Counted from the first letter of the stretch, positions 12,521 through 22,824 are shown. The stretch is 64,000 nt of DNA from Phaeotremella fagi (GCA_001599715.1 BCHU01000007.1:1431586-1495585); one strand, 5' to 3'. Numbers and translations are program-made. The notes: generated by a model not told the origin, from the letters alone.

Positions 12521-14137
12521 ATGTCAACCCTGCAACTCAACGTACTCTTATTTGGATCAACAATGATCGTCATACGATCTTATACGTTGTAACGACATTC
12601 TGATGTCAGAAGCAAGTTTTGCCCGATTGGGTTCTAAGGGTAACTTGACTTTTAGATTCCAACAAACTAAATCTCTCAGGGTTACATTCGAATGCTTAAG
12701 CTTATCGATAGTAACTTCTACTGACAACGATGGATTGGATGAACTCTCATACCATCATCCCAGCTATCACTTTTACCTTGGCGATATGGTCTATTCATCT
12801 TTCATGTGGGAGGTTACTTTGTGTGAGTGACCTCTGAATCACCTGACTGACGGGTTGTTAGAAATGGATCGCGATTTCGTCTCTACCTTCAGTCGATTTG
12901 TTTATTCCGATCCCCAACCCCTCTCAAAAGACAACGGAGAGTGTCCTCCCACCTGGAAAGATTGGTTCATGGCTCCCGTTTGAGATCTCTTTAACGAATG
13001 TTGTTTTGGCTGCTATTGGGATTCTCGTCCCCCTCAGCATCGTCTGGGGATTGAGCTCGGGCGATTACTTACCCATGAGCCTTTCAAGTTGTGCGATGCT
13101 GATGGTTACCATGGGTTGGTCGTCATATTTCGTGAGTGTAGACGATCAAAACTATCTAACAATCTGTAGCTCATCAAAAACTTTTGGTCTGTGCCGTCAA
13201 CCCTCACTTATGCTCAAAACAAACTCAACGGTAAAATTGTATACCTCACCATAATTCAACCTGGAAATCGTTATCGAGATTGGATCATGAAGGGTGGAGC
13301 TGTACTTACCGGGCTTATGGTACTGGTAGCTTACATCTATGGTCATGATATCACCAGTCCGATCCTTATCAACTTAGCGGTGAACACAATGATTTGGCAA
13401 AGTACATCTGACAAAGTTAGCGTCAAGGGAAACATGTCAAAAATGTTTTTCGCGGTGAGTCTCAGGTGATGAGATGGGGCTAAATAAAACAGGCCGTCCC
13501 CCTGGTCCCACTTTACATCTCCATCATGTCTGCATCGTCTCGCTCTTCCAACAAGGTCACCCCTAATACCCCACTCGACTTTGGGAGTACTGAATGGATT
13601 CAATATTTCACAAGTTATTCCACCAACGCGTTGCCTATCGGTTGGACTGCGGTTTTGGTCAGTACAAAAGATTCTGCATTGGAGTCCTGCTGATTTAATC
13701 ACTCAGATTTCCATCTGCCTACGATACGATTTTACCCAAGCTCGCAAGAAGAACCTCTTCACCCTGAAGACACTCGATGTCGCCCCTATTCCTAATTACA
13801 ACACCCTCCCCTCGTTCCCTAAACCAATGTACATCACGAGTTTATCAGCCCTAGGCTTGTCACTCTACTTTTCAAGTGTGGCTGGGTACTATTCCCCTGG
13901 ACACACACCAGCTCGAGCTCCTTATATCTTGTCCGGTGTGGTTTGTTTTCCGGTGGTTTTGCTCGCTGTCACCGCGATGGCTTTGTATAACGGGTCGTTA
14001 ATGTCATTTTGGAATTATGTCGAGTTGTAAGTGGATAGTTGGATGGTCATCTGATGAACTATAGTTGGGAACCTCAGGTTGATGAGAACAAGGTTCAACA
14101 GGCTAGTAGCGAGAAAGTCGATTCCGTTGGTGTTTGA
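12521..14137 (+). CDS. Signal peptide peptidase-like membrane protein lacking catalytic Asp residues
   Basis: The core is a polytopic protein assembled across five short introns and ending EKVDSVGV. Its C-terminal half aligns by eye with intramembrane aspartyl proteases of the SPP family. ISICLRYDFTQARKK sits where SPP has the ALLLRFD tail of transmembrane 7, and TPARAPYILSGVVCFPVVLL sits at the QPALLYLVP (PAL) position of transmembrane 9. The catalytic YD of TM6 is replaced (FFAAVPLVPLYISIM) and the GxGD of TM7 is replaced (NALPIGW). PAL is also altered. It is therefore probably an inactive homologue of the ER membrane. The start and first exons (12521-12860) are uncertain: frames there can be joined in more than one way. 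Confidence 0.65.
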
Positions 14138-14385
14138 TCGTTGATCAATTGATATACTCTGATGAAATGCGTGACATTTGGAAGATATCATACGCACATA
14201 CTAACACTCTCCACTGTATCACTGATGAAGTAGAAAATCCAATCACCGCCCATTTTGGGCTTCGAACGAAACCACTTTAAAGTTTATTGCAATATGAAGT
14301 CTTCCGGTCAAACCTTCTAAAGCTCCACGGTCAAGACGAATTATCTATCAAGTCTCATTTCCCTATCAAAAAAGCTTAGCAACCA

Positions 14386-14904
14386 ATGTCGTCCTCTCTG
14401 AAATCAATGTCGACTCCAGACCAATACTGCAACATGTCTCTCACTGATCTCAAGAAATTGAGTAAACGTTGGACCATCACGAGGTTGGTTGAGAAATCAA
14501 CAAACGGCTCATCCATCTACACGACTGTTTCTACCTTCAAAATTCAAACTATTCTTGATCGCATGGAGCGACAACATACGTTCATATTCAACAACCTACC
14601 CCTTAGCTATGATGAGAACGACACACACAGAGTGTAAGAGGTATCGTTCCCAGACCCAATCATCGACGAAGATTTGTGAAGACTCCGAGTCAAACAATTC
14701 GACAGTCACTACCAAACCGCCAAGAAACTTCTCAACGACGCTTTGGAGACAGACATCACCAAGATGAACACTTACGAAATCGACAAATCCATTGACGATT
14801 TCTGCGACTCTCGTTTCAGTCTGCTTGTCGCCATCGATCGTAAAGATGACTGTGAAGGTGCGACTTACTTTTCAGCCAAGATGGGTAACGGGGAGTTTTT
14901 GTAG
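14386..14904 (+). CDS. Tandem small-protein family, copy 1 (one intron or pseudogene)
   Basis: Exons 14386-14633 and 14682-14904 join in frame to 156 residues when a 48-nt GTAAGA...GAAG intron is removed. Without splicing, the same frame meets TAA and TGA. The intron length is a multiple of three and lacks a clear CTGAC branch, so decay by two stop codons is the alternative. The family marks are all present: SLTDLKKL near the N-terminus, IQTILDRME in the middle, IDKSIDDFC late, and SAKMGNG near the C-terminus. No domain is known to me. There is no signal peptide. It is the most diverged copy and lies first in the array. Confidence 0.55.
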
Positions 14905-14984
14905 TGAAATCGTGATTGGAGCGTAGGTCAGGTTAATTCTGTACAGCTAAGACAGGATGAATTATTTGTCCAAGTCTCACTACA

Positions 14985-15085
14985 GTACGTCACCGAGAAT
15001 CAAAGGTGTTGCAACAACGTAAAACTCCGCTACTGTGACATCAAGGGATGCATGTAAACTTGAAAGGTAACGTGAAACAAAACGT
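14985..15085 (+). repeat. Upstream repeat shared by copies 2 and 3 (first unit)
   Basis: The segment containing ACCGAGAATCAAAGGT, then CAACAACGT, CATCAAGGGATGCATGTAAA and a trailing ACGTGAAAC is repeated with mismatches at 15845-15925. Both lie a similar distance upstream of a paralogue start. This is a duplicated promoter block, showing that copies 2 and 3 were duplicated with their 5' flank. Confidence 0.65.
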
Positions 15086-15311
15086 GTAGCGAGTATTTGT
15101 TACGTTTCGCCTTGGAATACTGAGACTCAATTCTGAAGCAGTTTCAGCATAGCAATCAAAAGAGAGAGGAAACTGAATCATCAAAGGTTATGTGGCTGTT
15201 CAGTTGTACAAATAGGAAGGCGACATGGTCTATATCCTGTTCCCTCTCTTCATCATCTTTATCAACGCGCCTTCACTTTCAACTCAACCAACCCTCATAA
15301 AACCAACAGTC

Positions 15312-15740
15312 ATGTCACACCCCTCTACCGAATTCAATGGTTACACCTTCACCCAGCTTTACGAAGCAAGTCAAAGTGCTCCAATCACCAACTTTTTCAC
15401 CAACAAATACAAGCAAGCTAGTCAACAGCGAATCATCAACACACTTAAAAAGATGGGTTCAGAAGTTGGTTCGATCACAAATTCAAATTTATTCATCACC
15501 AATTTCTCCACGAACGAAGACATCCAACGCAACTACAAAAATCTCACAAACAGTTACAATGCTTCAGTCTCTTGTCTCAGCAAAGCAATGTGTCAATTTG
15601 ATGAGACTTGGGCAGGAGCTGCCGATGGTTCAATTAATTTGTTCTGTAAAAATCTTGAAGAGACGGTCAAAGTTGTCAAAGATAAGGAATTGGATCGTTA
15701 TTTGTTCATAGATCAAGGTGCTAGTAACATGGGGGATTAG
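15312..15740 (+). CDS. Tandem small-protein family, copy 2
   Basis: A single exon encodes 142 residues from MSHPSTEFNGYTFTQLYEAS to the terminal GASNMGD. The frame is open upstream to 15225, where MVYILFPLFIIFINAPS could look like a signal peptide. The paralogues all begin at the internal ATG, and the upstream part is a pyrimidine-rich leader, so 15312 is preferred. Copy 2 is closest to copy 3: both share INTL-x-x-MGS, an NYKNL-x-NxYN-x-SV block and FDETWAG. Late in the protein is DGSINLFCKN. Predicted to be alpha-helical and cytosolic. Function unknown. Confidence 0.75.
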   Translation: MSHPSTEFNGYTFTQLYEASQSAPITNFFTNKYKQASQQRIINTLKKMGSEVGSITNSNLFITNFSTNEDIQRNYKNLTNSYNASVSCLSKAMCQFDETWAGAADGSINLFCKNLEETVKVVKDKELDRYLFIDQGASNMGD

Positions 15741-15844
15741 TCATGATAAGGTCTTTCGTGCTTAGGGGTGGAGTCGGGAGTGATATGTTTGTAGTAAATT
15801 TGTACTGTTCAATGGAATGGTTATTGTACAAGTTCCACCATGTC

Positions 15845-15925
15845 AGCGAGAATCAAAGGTTGCCACAACGTCACTGTAATATGATCAAAGGGCATGTAAA
15901 GTACAAGTAGAGTTTCGTCACAGCC
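15845..15925 (+). repeat. Upstream repeat shared by copies 2 and 3 (second unit)
   Basis: Contains GCGAGAATCAAAGGTTG, CACAACGTCACTG and ATCAAAGGGCATGTAAA, matching the block at 14985-15085. It lies about 120-200 bp upstream of the copy 3 start codon. Confidence 0.65.
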
Positions 15926-16041
15926 TTCGTAGGCGCCGTGTTGGCACACTTAACGCAGGCCTTTTCAAAATCTCTGTCTCTTCTACTTTCTACTTTCATT
16001 TTGCAGCAATAAACCCTTTTCAGTTCAACTTTTTTCAAACA

Positions 16042-16476
16042 ATGTCAGATACCAACACCAAATTCAAGAATCACACCTTCACAATGCTTTACAAAGCAAG
16101 TCAAAGTGATCCATTCACCACCTCGCTCAGCGACAAGTTCTTGCCCGCTGCTCAAGAGCGGATGATCAACACACTAGCAAGGATGGGTTCACAAGTCACT
16201 TTGATAACATCTTCCAAAGTCTTCGAAACTGAATTCTCAAGCAACAAAGATTTCCAACACACCTACAAAAATCTCTTGAATAATTATAATGATTCAGTCG
16301 TTTGTCTCTCCCAAGCAATGCTTCACTTCGATGAGACTTGGGCAGGATATGTTGATGATTCAATTAACATGTATTGTGAAAATTTTAGAAAGATCATCAA
16401 AATTATCAATGATGAGAAGCTGGATCATTATCTGTTGAAACCATTTAGTGCTAGCAACATGGGGGATAAATTGTAG
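16042..16476 (+). CDS. Tandem small-protein family, copy 3
   Basis: A single exon of 144 residues, MSDTNTKFKNHTFTMLYKAS to SASNMGDKL. The central ERMINTLARMGSQVTLI, the SVVCLSQAMLHFDETWAG block and DDSINMYCEN match copy 2 very closely. It is separated from copy 2 by about 300 bp that itself contains a duplicated upstream block. There is no intron, signal peptide or membrane segment. The regular spacing and common orientation indicate unequal crossing-over or tandem duplication. Function unknown. Confidence 0.78.
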   Translation: MSDTNTKFKNHTFTMLYKASQSDPFTTSLSDKFLPAAQERMINTLARMGSQVTLITSSKVFETEFSSNKDFQHTYKNLLNNYNDSVVCLSQAMLHFDETWAGYVDDSINMYCENFRKIIKIINDEKLDHYLLKPFSASNMGDKL

Positions 16477-16727
16477 GTAACGTCGTGGTGAGGTTGTTTC
16501 AGCTTGGAAGCGATGGAATCAGGAGTATTATGATTGATAGTTTGTAATGTTGATAGTAGATTATATGAGAATTTTGCTTGAATAGTAGTTCTTCATGCAC
16601 TCACAACTCTACTATTTCACCCGCAAGTCACTTTACAACCCTTCTTTGAACACATCAAGAGAACAGAGCCGTCCAAAATACACCGTCTTTGTTCATCTTT
16701 CACATTGACTTCTCAAACCTCTTACAC

Positions 16728-16840
16728 GTTTGGTGGAGCGGACATGAAAGGATCTTTTTTGGTGTCTGTCATTTGTGGAGCGGTTTTTAATTCTGGGTTT
16801 GAATTTGAGCAAAAAACTAGGATATTCGGAAATCACTATA
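16728..16840 (+). repeat. Upstream repeat shared by copies 4 and 5 (first unit)
   Basis: A block reading TGGTGGAGC, ATGAAAGGATC, TTTGTGGAGCGG, then TTTGAATTTGAGCAAAAAAC and TAGGATA recurs with mismatches at 17608-17705. It lies some 70-180 bp upstream of the copy 4 start. It is probably a promoter or leader element duplicated with the gene. Confidence 0.65.
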
Positions 16841-16907
16841 AGTCATTTCTCTCTTTCTTTTTCTTTCCTATTCGATTTGTTTTCAACAAAACACATAAAA
16901 CTACAAC

Positions 16908-17312
16908 ATGCCCACTAAAGGTACAGAGTTCAACGATTTCTCCCTCACCGATCTCAAATCGGAGATGTCGACTCACATTTTTCAACGCACATACCAAGCA
17001 GCAGCTGAGCAGAAACTTGCAAGGATTTCTACAAAACTGAAGGTAGACTTTCCCCACCTCAGTCAACAATTACTGGCTAGTAAAAAGATTGGTAGTTCCA
17101 CTGAAAGGGAGTTGATTGACAGCTACAGTGCTCTTTGCGAAGCTATTGCCTCAGCTAGAAAACACAAGCTCCCAGACATGGATACAGGATTGGTAGACAC
17201 CGCAATCGAGAAGTACTGTGAGGCCGGTAAAAGTGCCTTCAACTGGCTTGAAAAGTCGGCTCCAGATGCGATAAGTCAATGGTCATCTAAGACTATGGGT
17301 GATGCTGTTTGA
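16908..17312 (+). CDS. Tandem small-protein family, copy 4
   Basis: A single exon of 134 residues begins MPTKGTEFNDFSLTDLKSE and ends SSKTMGDAV. It keeps the N-terminal F-x-x-x-S-L-T-x-L signature, the helical centre (LIDSYSALCEAIASARKHK), VDTAIEKYCEAG and the terminal MGD. It lacks the FDETWAG block of copies 2 and 3 and is diverged from them. Its upstream region resembles that of copy 5, so copies 4 and 5 look like a separate duplication. No domain is recognised. Confidence 0.75.
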   Translation: MPTKGTEFNDFSLTDLKSEMSTHIFQRTYQAAAEQKLARISTKLKVDFPHLSQQLLASKKIGSSTERELIDSYSALCEAIASARKHKLPDMDTGLVDTAIEKYCEAGKSAFNWLEKSAPDAISQWSSKTMGDAV

Positions 17313-17824
17313 TGAATCAGTATGGAATGGATGAAAAGGGGAGAGTATATTGTAATGACGAAGATGAGGGCAGGGGAGATTAGGTTGTAGTGTTGTTTAA
17401 TGTGGAATGCAGATATGTGTAGTCAGTCGTGTTCAGTGGAAACTTGCACCATCTTCAGTGTTTTCTCGGTTGCACTCCAAGAATGTTAGTTCTAGAGTGT
17501 CAACTCTCTCAGTTCGTTGCCACCGCCTTCTCAACTACCTCAATCATCTATCCTTCCTTTCTTCGTCTTGATACGAGGACTTCAGTCAACACTCTCTTGT
17601 TCGTTTTGTGGAGCAATAATGAAAGGATCACTTTAGTAGTTCTTTTGTGGAGGATTTTTCTTGTCTGCGTTTGAATGTGAGCAGAGAAACTAGGGTACTA
17701 AGTGGTTATTTTATATCCCACTTCTTCTTCTCTTCATTCAATTTTTCTTTCAACAGAACCAGCCACACGTTTTCAGCTCAAATTTCGACGTTCCACTTTA
17801 AACTCGCTTTACTCATAACTCCTG
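17313..17824. other. Spacer between family copies 4 and 5
   Basis: Holds the 3' flank of copy 4 and the promoter of copy 5, including the repeat unit at 17608-17705 and a pyrimidine-rich leader (about 17715-17760). The frames read here are leader sequence in other frames, not genes. Confidence 0.5.
17608..17705 (+). repeat. Upstream repeat shared by copies 4 and 5 (second unit)
   Basis: Carries TGTGGAGC, ATGAAAGGATCAC, TTTTGTGGAGGATTTTT, TTTGAATGTGAGCAGAGAAAC and TAGGGTA, matching the block at 16728-16840 in order and spacing. Confidence 0.65.
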
Positions 17825-18286
17825 ATGTCAACTACAGGCCACAAGTTCCAAGGTTACAGCCTTACTCGTCTTCAAAACGAATTCAACGAGCTAAGTGTTC
17901 TCTCCAGAAGTTCCAGAAACTCCTACAAAGCCGAAGTAAAAGATAGAATCGAAAGAACGCTTTCCAAGATAGCCCTCCACTCAACCAAAGTATTAGTTCT
18001 CACTGATGGCCCTGGTTATGGTGACAGATTCGATTCTTTTAAATTGTGCGAATACGTCAGGAGCAAGGATCATATAGAATTGATGTTGAAGGGTAATAGT
18101 GAAGGTAAATTCAAAGAGATACCGGCTGAGTTGATTGATCATTACATCAATGAGTATTGCGTTAATTATAAAACGTTTTTGGAGTCAGTCGATGGATACG
18201 TTCTGGCAACCGAAGACGATCAGAACTCATGCAGTATTGGTGATGCTGAGACGGATATGGCTGGGGAAGGTGGGGTCAAGTCGTAG
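17825..18286 (+). CDS. Tandem small-protein family, copy 5
   Basis: A single exon of 153 residues from MSTTGHKFQGYSLTRLQNE. It has a longer middle (GPGYGDRFDSFKLCEYVRSK) than its paralogues, then LIDHYINEYCVNYKTFLESV, matching the D-x-x-I-x-x-[FY]-C motif. SCSIGDAETD replaces the usual terminal MGD, so the motif is followed by an extra acidic tail. It is the last copy of the array, 150 bp upstream of AFG1. No signal peptide or membrane segment. Function unknown. Confidence 0.75.
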   Translation: MSTTGHKFQGYSLTRLQNEFNELSVLSRSSRNSYKAEVKDRIERTLSKIALHSTKVLVLTDGPGYGDRFDSFKLCEYVRSKDHIELMLKGNSEGKFKEIPAELIDHYINEYCVNYKTFLESVDGYVLATEDDQNSCSIGDAETDMAGEGGVKS

Positions 18287-18439
18287 TTGTGTATACTGTA
18301 CAGATAGTAGTGATGTTAAGCTTGAACTCGCCACTGAGGACTGCCACTTCAATTCTGGCCCCGCAAAATCTAATCAGATAAGTTGATCAGATCGAGATTT
18401 CATACAACCAACCAAAATACCACTGATCTCGATCGAACA

Positions 18440-20761
18440 ATGAGACGATCATTGCAGGTAGCGAGGAGGGGTGTGTTGTTGAGACAGTTCTCACTTCGAA
18501 CTGCCATTGCTCCTAGCGCAATCGTGAAACGATCGATCGCTTCCACCTCCCGTGATCTGAAAGATCATCTCGATCCTGGAACCACAGTGGATTTACTTGA
18601 GACGTATAGGGGGTTGGTATCGCAGGGTAAACTTACATGGGATGATGAACAGGTTAGATGTGTTATGAAGGTGAGTATATTGTTTGGATTCAACTGATAC
18701 GTAGCTTCGACACCTGATACACGAATTGAAAGATTATACACCACCCCCTGAACTTTTTACTCGGTTATCTAGGAGGTCTGAACCCTCTGTCAACTCCAAT
18801 GGAACTTGGTGGAAAGGGAAGACTCGAGAGGTTGACGCCAATGGGAAAGAGATTGTTAGAGTTTTGACGGTTGAGGAGGAGTTGGCTAGTTTGACCACGC
18901 CCAAGGTGGGTAATTGGGTGTTGGACTTTTATACTGATTCCATGTCCAGGGGATTCTAATAACAGGTCCACCAGGTTAGTGATTTGACTGAAACTGTGAT
19001 TGATTCGTTTTTAGGGACCGGAAAATCCTTCCTCCTTCAATTGTTCTACAACCTCCTACCCACAAGGAAACAGAGACATCATTACCACGCCTTCACCCTC
19101 TCACTCTACCAACAAGTGTTTACCGAGATGGAACGTCGTCGTCTGGCTTTCAAGGATATTGAGAGGATCAAGAGTGAACGTATGGATCTGGTCGGGAAGA
19201 GGGGTTGGAAAGCTGTTTTCGCTGGGGGTAGGTGGGAGAAAGAGGATACCCAGGGAGAGGGGTGGGATTTGGTGGAACCTATCCCGTTGGTCAGTGAGTT
19301 GCCGATTGGTTTGCTTGATGTGAGCTGATAGCTCTCAGTTGCAAAGAGGATGATCTCGGAATATCATGTTTTATAGTATGCCCAACGATGTCTAAGCTGA
19401 CGATCTAGTTTTGACGAATTGCAACTTGTCGACGCTTCTTCTGCATCTCTGCTGCGTGACGTGTTATCATACTACTGGCGACTAGGCGGTGTCATAGTGT
19501 CATGTTCAGTAAGTCCCTCGACACCCGCGTAAGCTCAAGTACGATAGAACAGAGTCCCAGACGATCTCTATCATCACGGAGTTCAACGTGAAAGAATGGC
19601 TGGATTCCTTGAATCCCTCAAAACTCGATGTGACGTCGTGGAACTAGATGGTGGAAGGGATTGGAGACGGGGGAGTGAAGATATGGTATCGAGCCGATGG
19701 CTGGGGATTGGGCATAATGGGTTTGAAGTTGCCTGGGAGGGCGTGGGTGGCTCATCTGGTAGGTTCGGATATGATCTGCTCTTATGACCAGCTGCACCTG
19801 GACAGATATTGGTTTATGGTCGGAAACTGAGGATTCCGTTGGCTGTTGGTGGTGCATGTAGATTCACTTTTGCACAACTTTGCGAGGAGGTAAGGTAATG
19901 TTATAGAGGAGTACTGATGAGTCAGCCCCTCGGTCCTGCTGATTACATCTCCCTCGCGTCAACTTATCATACCTTCTTCATTGACTCTGTCCCAATCTTG
20001 TATCTCAAACATAAAAATGAAGCTAGAAGACTGATCAACCTAGTGGACGCTTTATGTGAGTCACCTGAACGTTTAGATCTAATAACAGACGAATCCAAAT
20101 GTCAAATCCACGTTCGATCCGAATCGACACCTTCAGAAATGTTTTTCCCTGATGCAGCACAATCAGAGGAGCAGCACGATTCATTAACTGCCGAAGCGCT
20201 GTCTGAAACCCTCCAAACACCTTTCACACCGAATATATCGATTTATAACCCGAAAACTAGATCTCAGAGGGAAGTGGAGGAACGGAAAGAGAAGGGTAGT
20301 TTTAGTGTTCTGGGGATTTTTACGGGTGAAGATGAGAGGTTCGCTTATGTGAGTTGAGGTTGTGGTTGAATCTGATGGTTCAGAAACGTGCGGTATCCCG
20401 TTTGATCGAGATGACCACCTCAAACGCTTATTCTAAAGAGGAATGGCATCCACTAACCAACGTTTCACGGGGTTGGGAATCGACATCAACACCAACACCA
20501 CCCAAGATAGGACTACCACCGACATACCATCCCCATCCTCCAGCTTCCACTGACGCTGATAGGAGCACAGGCGATGTGACTACCGATTTCGCTGAGGAAG
20601 CTGGATATTCTCGGCCCAGGGGGAGGGAGGATGGTACTTTCACCAAAAGTCCGCCGATTATTGGGGGGCATCATGCGTGGGGGGTTAGTGAGGAATGGGG
20701 TGATAAGGCTGGGGATTGGGGTAAGGGGACGGGGAGGTATAAGAAGGGGGGGAGGGATTAG
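18440..20761 (+). CDS. AFG1: Mitochondrial AFG1-family ATPase (LACE1-like)
   Basis: Starts MRRSLQVARRGVLLRQFSL, a mitochondrial presequence. About nine short introns are removed. The AAA-type nucleotide site is clear: Walker A GPPGTGKSFLLQLFY and Walker B LYFDELQLVDASSASLLRDV, followed by LGGVIVSCSNRVPDDLYHHG, typical of AFG1/ZapE. The Walker A sequence is built across a 25-nt microexon around 18949-18973. The C-terminal half (GPADYISLASTYHTFFIDSV, NEARRLINLVDALCE) is the conserved AFG1 tail, followed by a Gly-rich extension (WGDKAGDWGKGTGRYKKGG). AFG1 assists turnover and quality control of mitochondrially encoded respiratory subunits. Identity is firm; some exon borders are inferred. Confidence 0.9.
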
Positions 20762-21017
20762 TGTATCTTATGCCAGATGTGACTGTTGATGTTTTGATTA
20801 CTGTCACAACCAATAACCTTTTAGGTTTGATACATTGACGTTTTTCCGCAGGTTTATCCACTATTCTGATTCAGTTTCGATTTCAATTCCAATTCCATTC
20901 CATTTCCAGTCCCATTTGGATATTCCAAACTTTCATGAACCACCCCATCAATGGAGACCATCGGGGTAACTAAGAGCTTTATCAATATCCATTCACAGCT
21001 GGAGTCTGATACACGAC

Positions 21018-22281
21018 CTACGCCCTCTTGAAACTCTCCCTTTCGACCCATGCCTCCCAAAACTTTCTCATCTTTTTACCAACCTTCTTACCTTGCATTT
21101 GCTTCTCCAATTCATCGATTCCTTGAGGATCTGCTTTCCCACCTGCTTCCCTTACTACTCTTGATAACCAAGCGATGAGATGTAGATCGGCGAGTGACTG
21201 GGGTAAGTAAGATTTGACAAGTCAACCCACCACCTGATCACCTAAAGCGTAAGGCCCCTTGATACCTTTCTCCAATTTACCCAAAACATCCGGAACACCT
21301 TCTGTCCAAACTGTGACGCTAGCTTTGTAAAAAGCCGTCTCTCTCTCAGTACCAGCTTTACCAGAGTAGATATCGAACAAGACCATGTTAGCCGCATACT
21401 TCTCTTCGAGGAACGCGACCATTTTTTGTTCGTAAGTCAAAGCCGATCCGTCAGTTTGGGTTCCACCGCTGGATTCAGACGCGAGGCTCTTGGCTTCCTC
21501 GACGTATTGGATTAAAGCTTTGTGGCGATCTGACAGGAAGGTTCCTGGTTGACCTGATGATTTTTGGGAGAGTTCTGAAGGGGTTCGGGCGGAGATGTGG
21601 ATGAAGTTTGGGTCTGCGGTGGGTAGGTGGACGAGAGCGATTAGGGTGTCGGAGACGGTTTTACCTGGGGTCAGGGGGGATTTGGAACGCCGCTTACCTT
21701 CGATTGTTGCTGGGGCCAAGGCTGGAGCTGGACGACCGGTCGAGGCGGAACTTTGAGAAGTTCTCGCTTGGTCGAGGAAGTCGCAAATAGTCTTTAGTCA
21801 GTGCTTGACAGTTATTTGGCTCACCATGGTGTCACGTAATGAACGGTACTTGGAGTCGACTTCCGGACCGATCGTTTCGATGGTTGGTACGACGAGTGTG
21901 GGGATGGTACCTGGGGTTAGAGTGGACGTAGTTGAAACCAACCGTTCATGTTGATTCTAGAGATGTCAGTGGGGTAGAGATGATGGACTTACTTGAGATA
22001 AGACGGAGCAAAGTTCTACGGTTAGTTTGGCATCAAACGTATCTTACCTCTCCCTTGGCTGAGATTGTTAGGATAGGTATCGTCAACGGTAGCCTTCCAC
22101 CTACTGATATCAACCTGCTTGACAATATACTCGTCATCAGAATACCCCTTCTCATAGAGACATAATCTGGGAACGGTCGACCAAACGGAAGTTGGCCAGC
22201 TGGAGTAGAAGATGTGTTAGATGCAATTGAATGACTGGAAACCCACGAAAAAAGGATAGCTTTGGGAACGGCTTCAGTCAT
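21018..22281 (-). CDS. Glutathione S-transferase family protein
   Basis: Eight exons joined by GT...AG introns of about 31-47 nt give one frame starting MTEAVPKAILFSWPTSVWST. The N-terminal thioredoxin-fold part reads VPRLCLYEKGYSDDEYIVKQ, ENFAPSYLKINMNGTIPTLVVP, with the cis-proline TIPTLVVP expected of GSTs. The helical C-terminal domain includes QKMVAFLEEKYAANMVLFD, GPYALGDQ, then SLADLHLIAWLSRVV and FWEAWVERESFKRA. An insert (TSQSSASTGRPAPALAPA) lies between the domains. It would conjugate glutathione to electrophiles or act as a binding protein. It is head to head with an ABCC transporter. The exact class is not assignable. Confidence 0.82.
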
Positions 22282-22824
22282 GATGCGGGGTGTGGGTGCT
22301 TGAGTGCTGGTGGCTGTAGCTGTTAACGTAGATATTAGAGATGTTGTGGTGTGATAAGTTAAGAATTGAAATAGGAGGATAAAAGAAGGAGATAGATGGA
22401 GGAGGAACCATGTGAGCTGGGGTCCCAGACTCATTACGTCAGTGGTGAAGTTAGGCGTGCTACACAATGTCATTAGGCGCCCCCGCTCACCTCCGTTTCT
22501 CCACGTGTCTCGCAGTCGGTTCCGAAGATGCATCATATGGTGCTGAAAATAAATATGGTACTCGAATTTCAACTTTTCTTTACATTTTTGTGACTTTCTT
22601 GTGACATTGCAGTCCTCACCAGCATCAAGAGAACAGGTATACAATCCTAGAGGAAGGTAAACTACAACTGAGCCTAGACAATAGACAACCCCTCAAAAGA
22701 GATCTCATCTCATCGCACCTCACTCCCTTGTCCGACGTCATCTTTGTTCGAGTCGTCAATCGGGCCAAAAGGATCCTTCACAGACTTATCATATACCTTC
22801 ATAGACATACCACAAACACATACC
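22282..22824. promoter_or_regulatory. Divergent GST/ABCC promoter
   Basis: 543 bp between the start codons of a glutathione S-transferase gene and an ABCC transporter gene. It contains TTACGTCA at 22434-22441 (a bZIP/CRE-like site), the palindrome CACGTG at 22502-22507 (an E-box for bHLH factors) and a GC-rich block around 22470. The open minus-strand frame spanning 22033-22644 is not a gene: its 3' part is GST exon and intron read in a different frame. Confidence 0.5.

Noticed and set aside
15225..15311. Hydrophobic N-terminal extension of copy 2 that looks like a signal peptide
   Set aside because: The paralogues start at the equivalent internal ATG, and the upstream codons are pyrimidine-rich leader sequence. 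Its in-frame openness is probably chance.
22033..22644. 203-codon minus-strand frame upstream of and across the GST gene
   Set aside because: Its 3' part is GST exon and intron read in a different frame. Spliced GST exons explain the region better.
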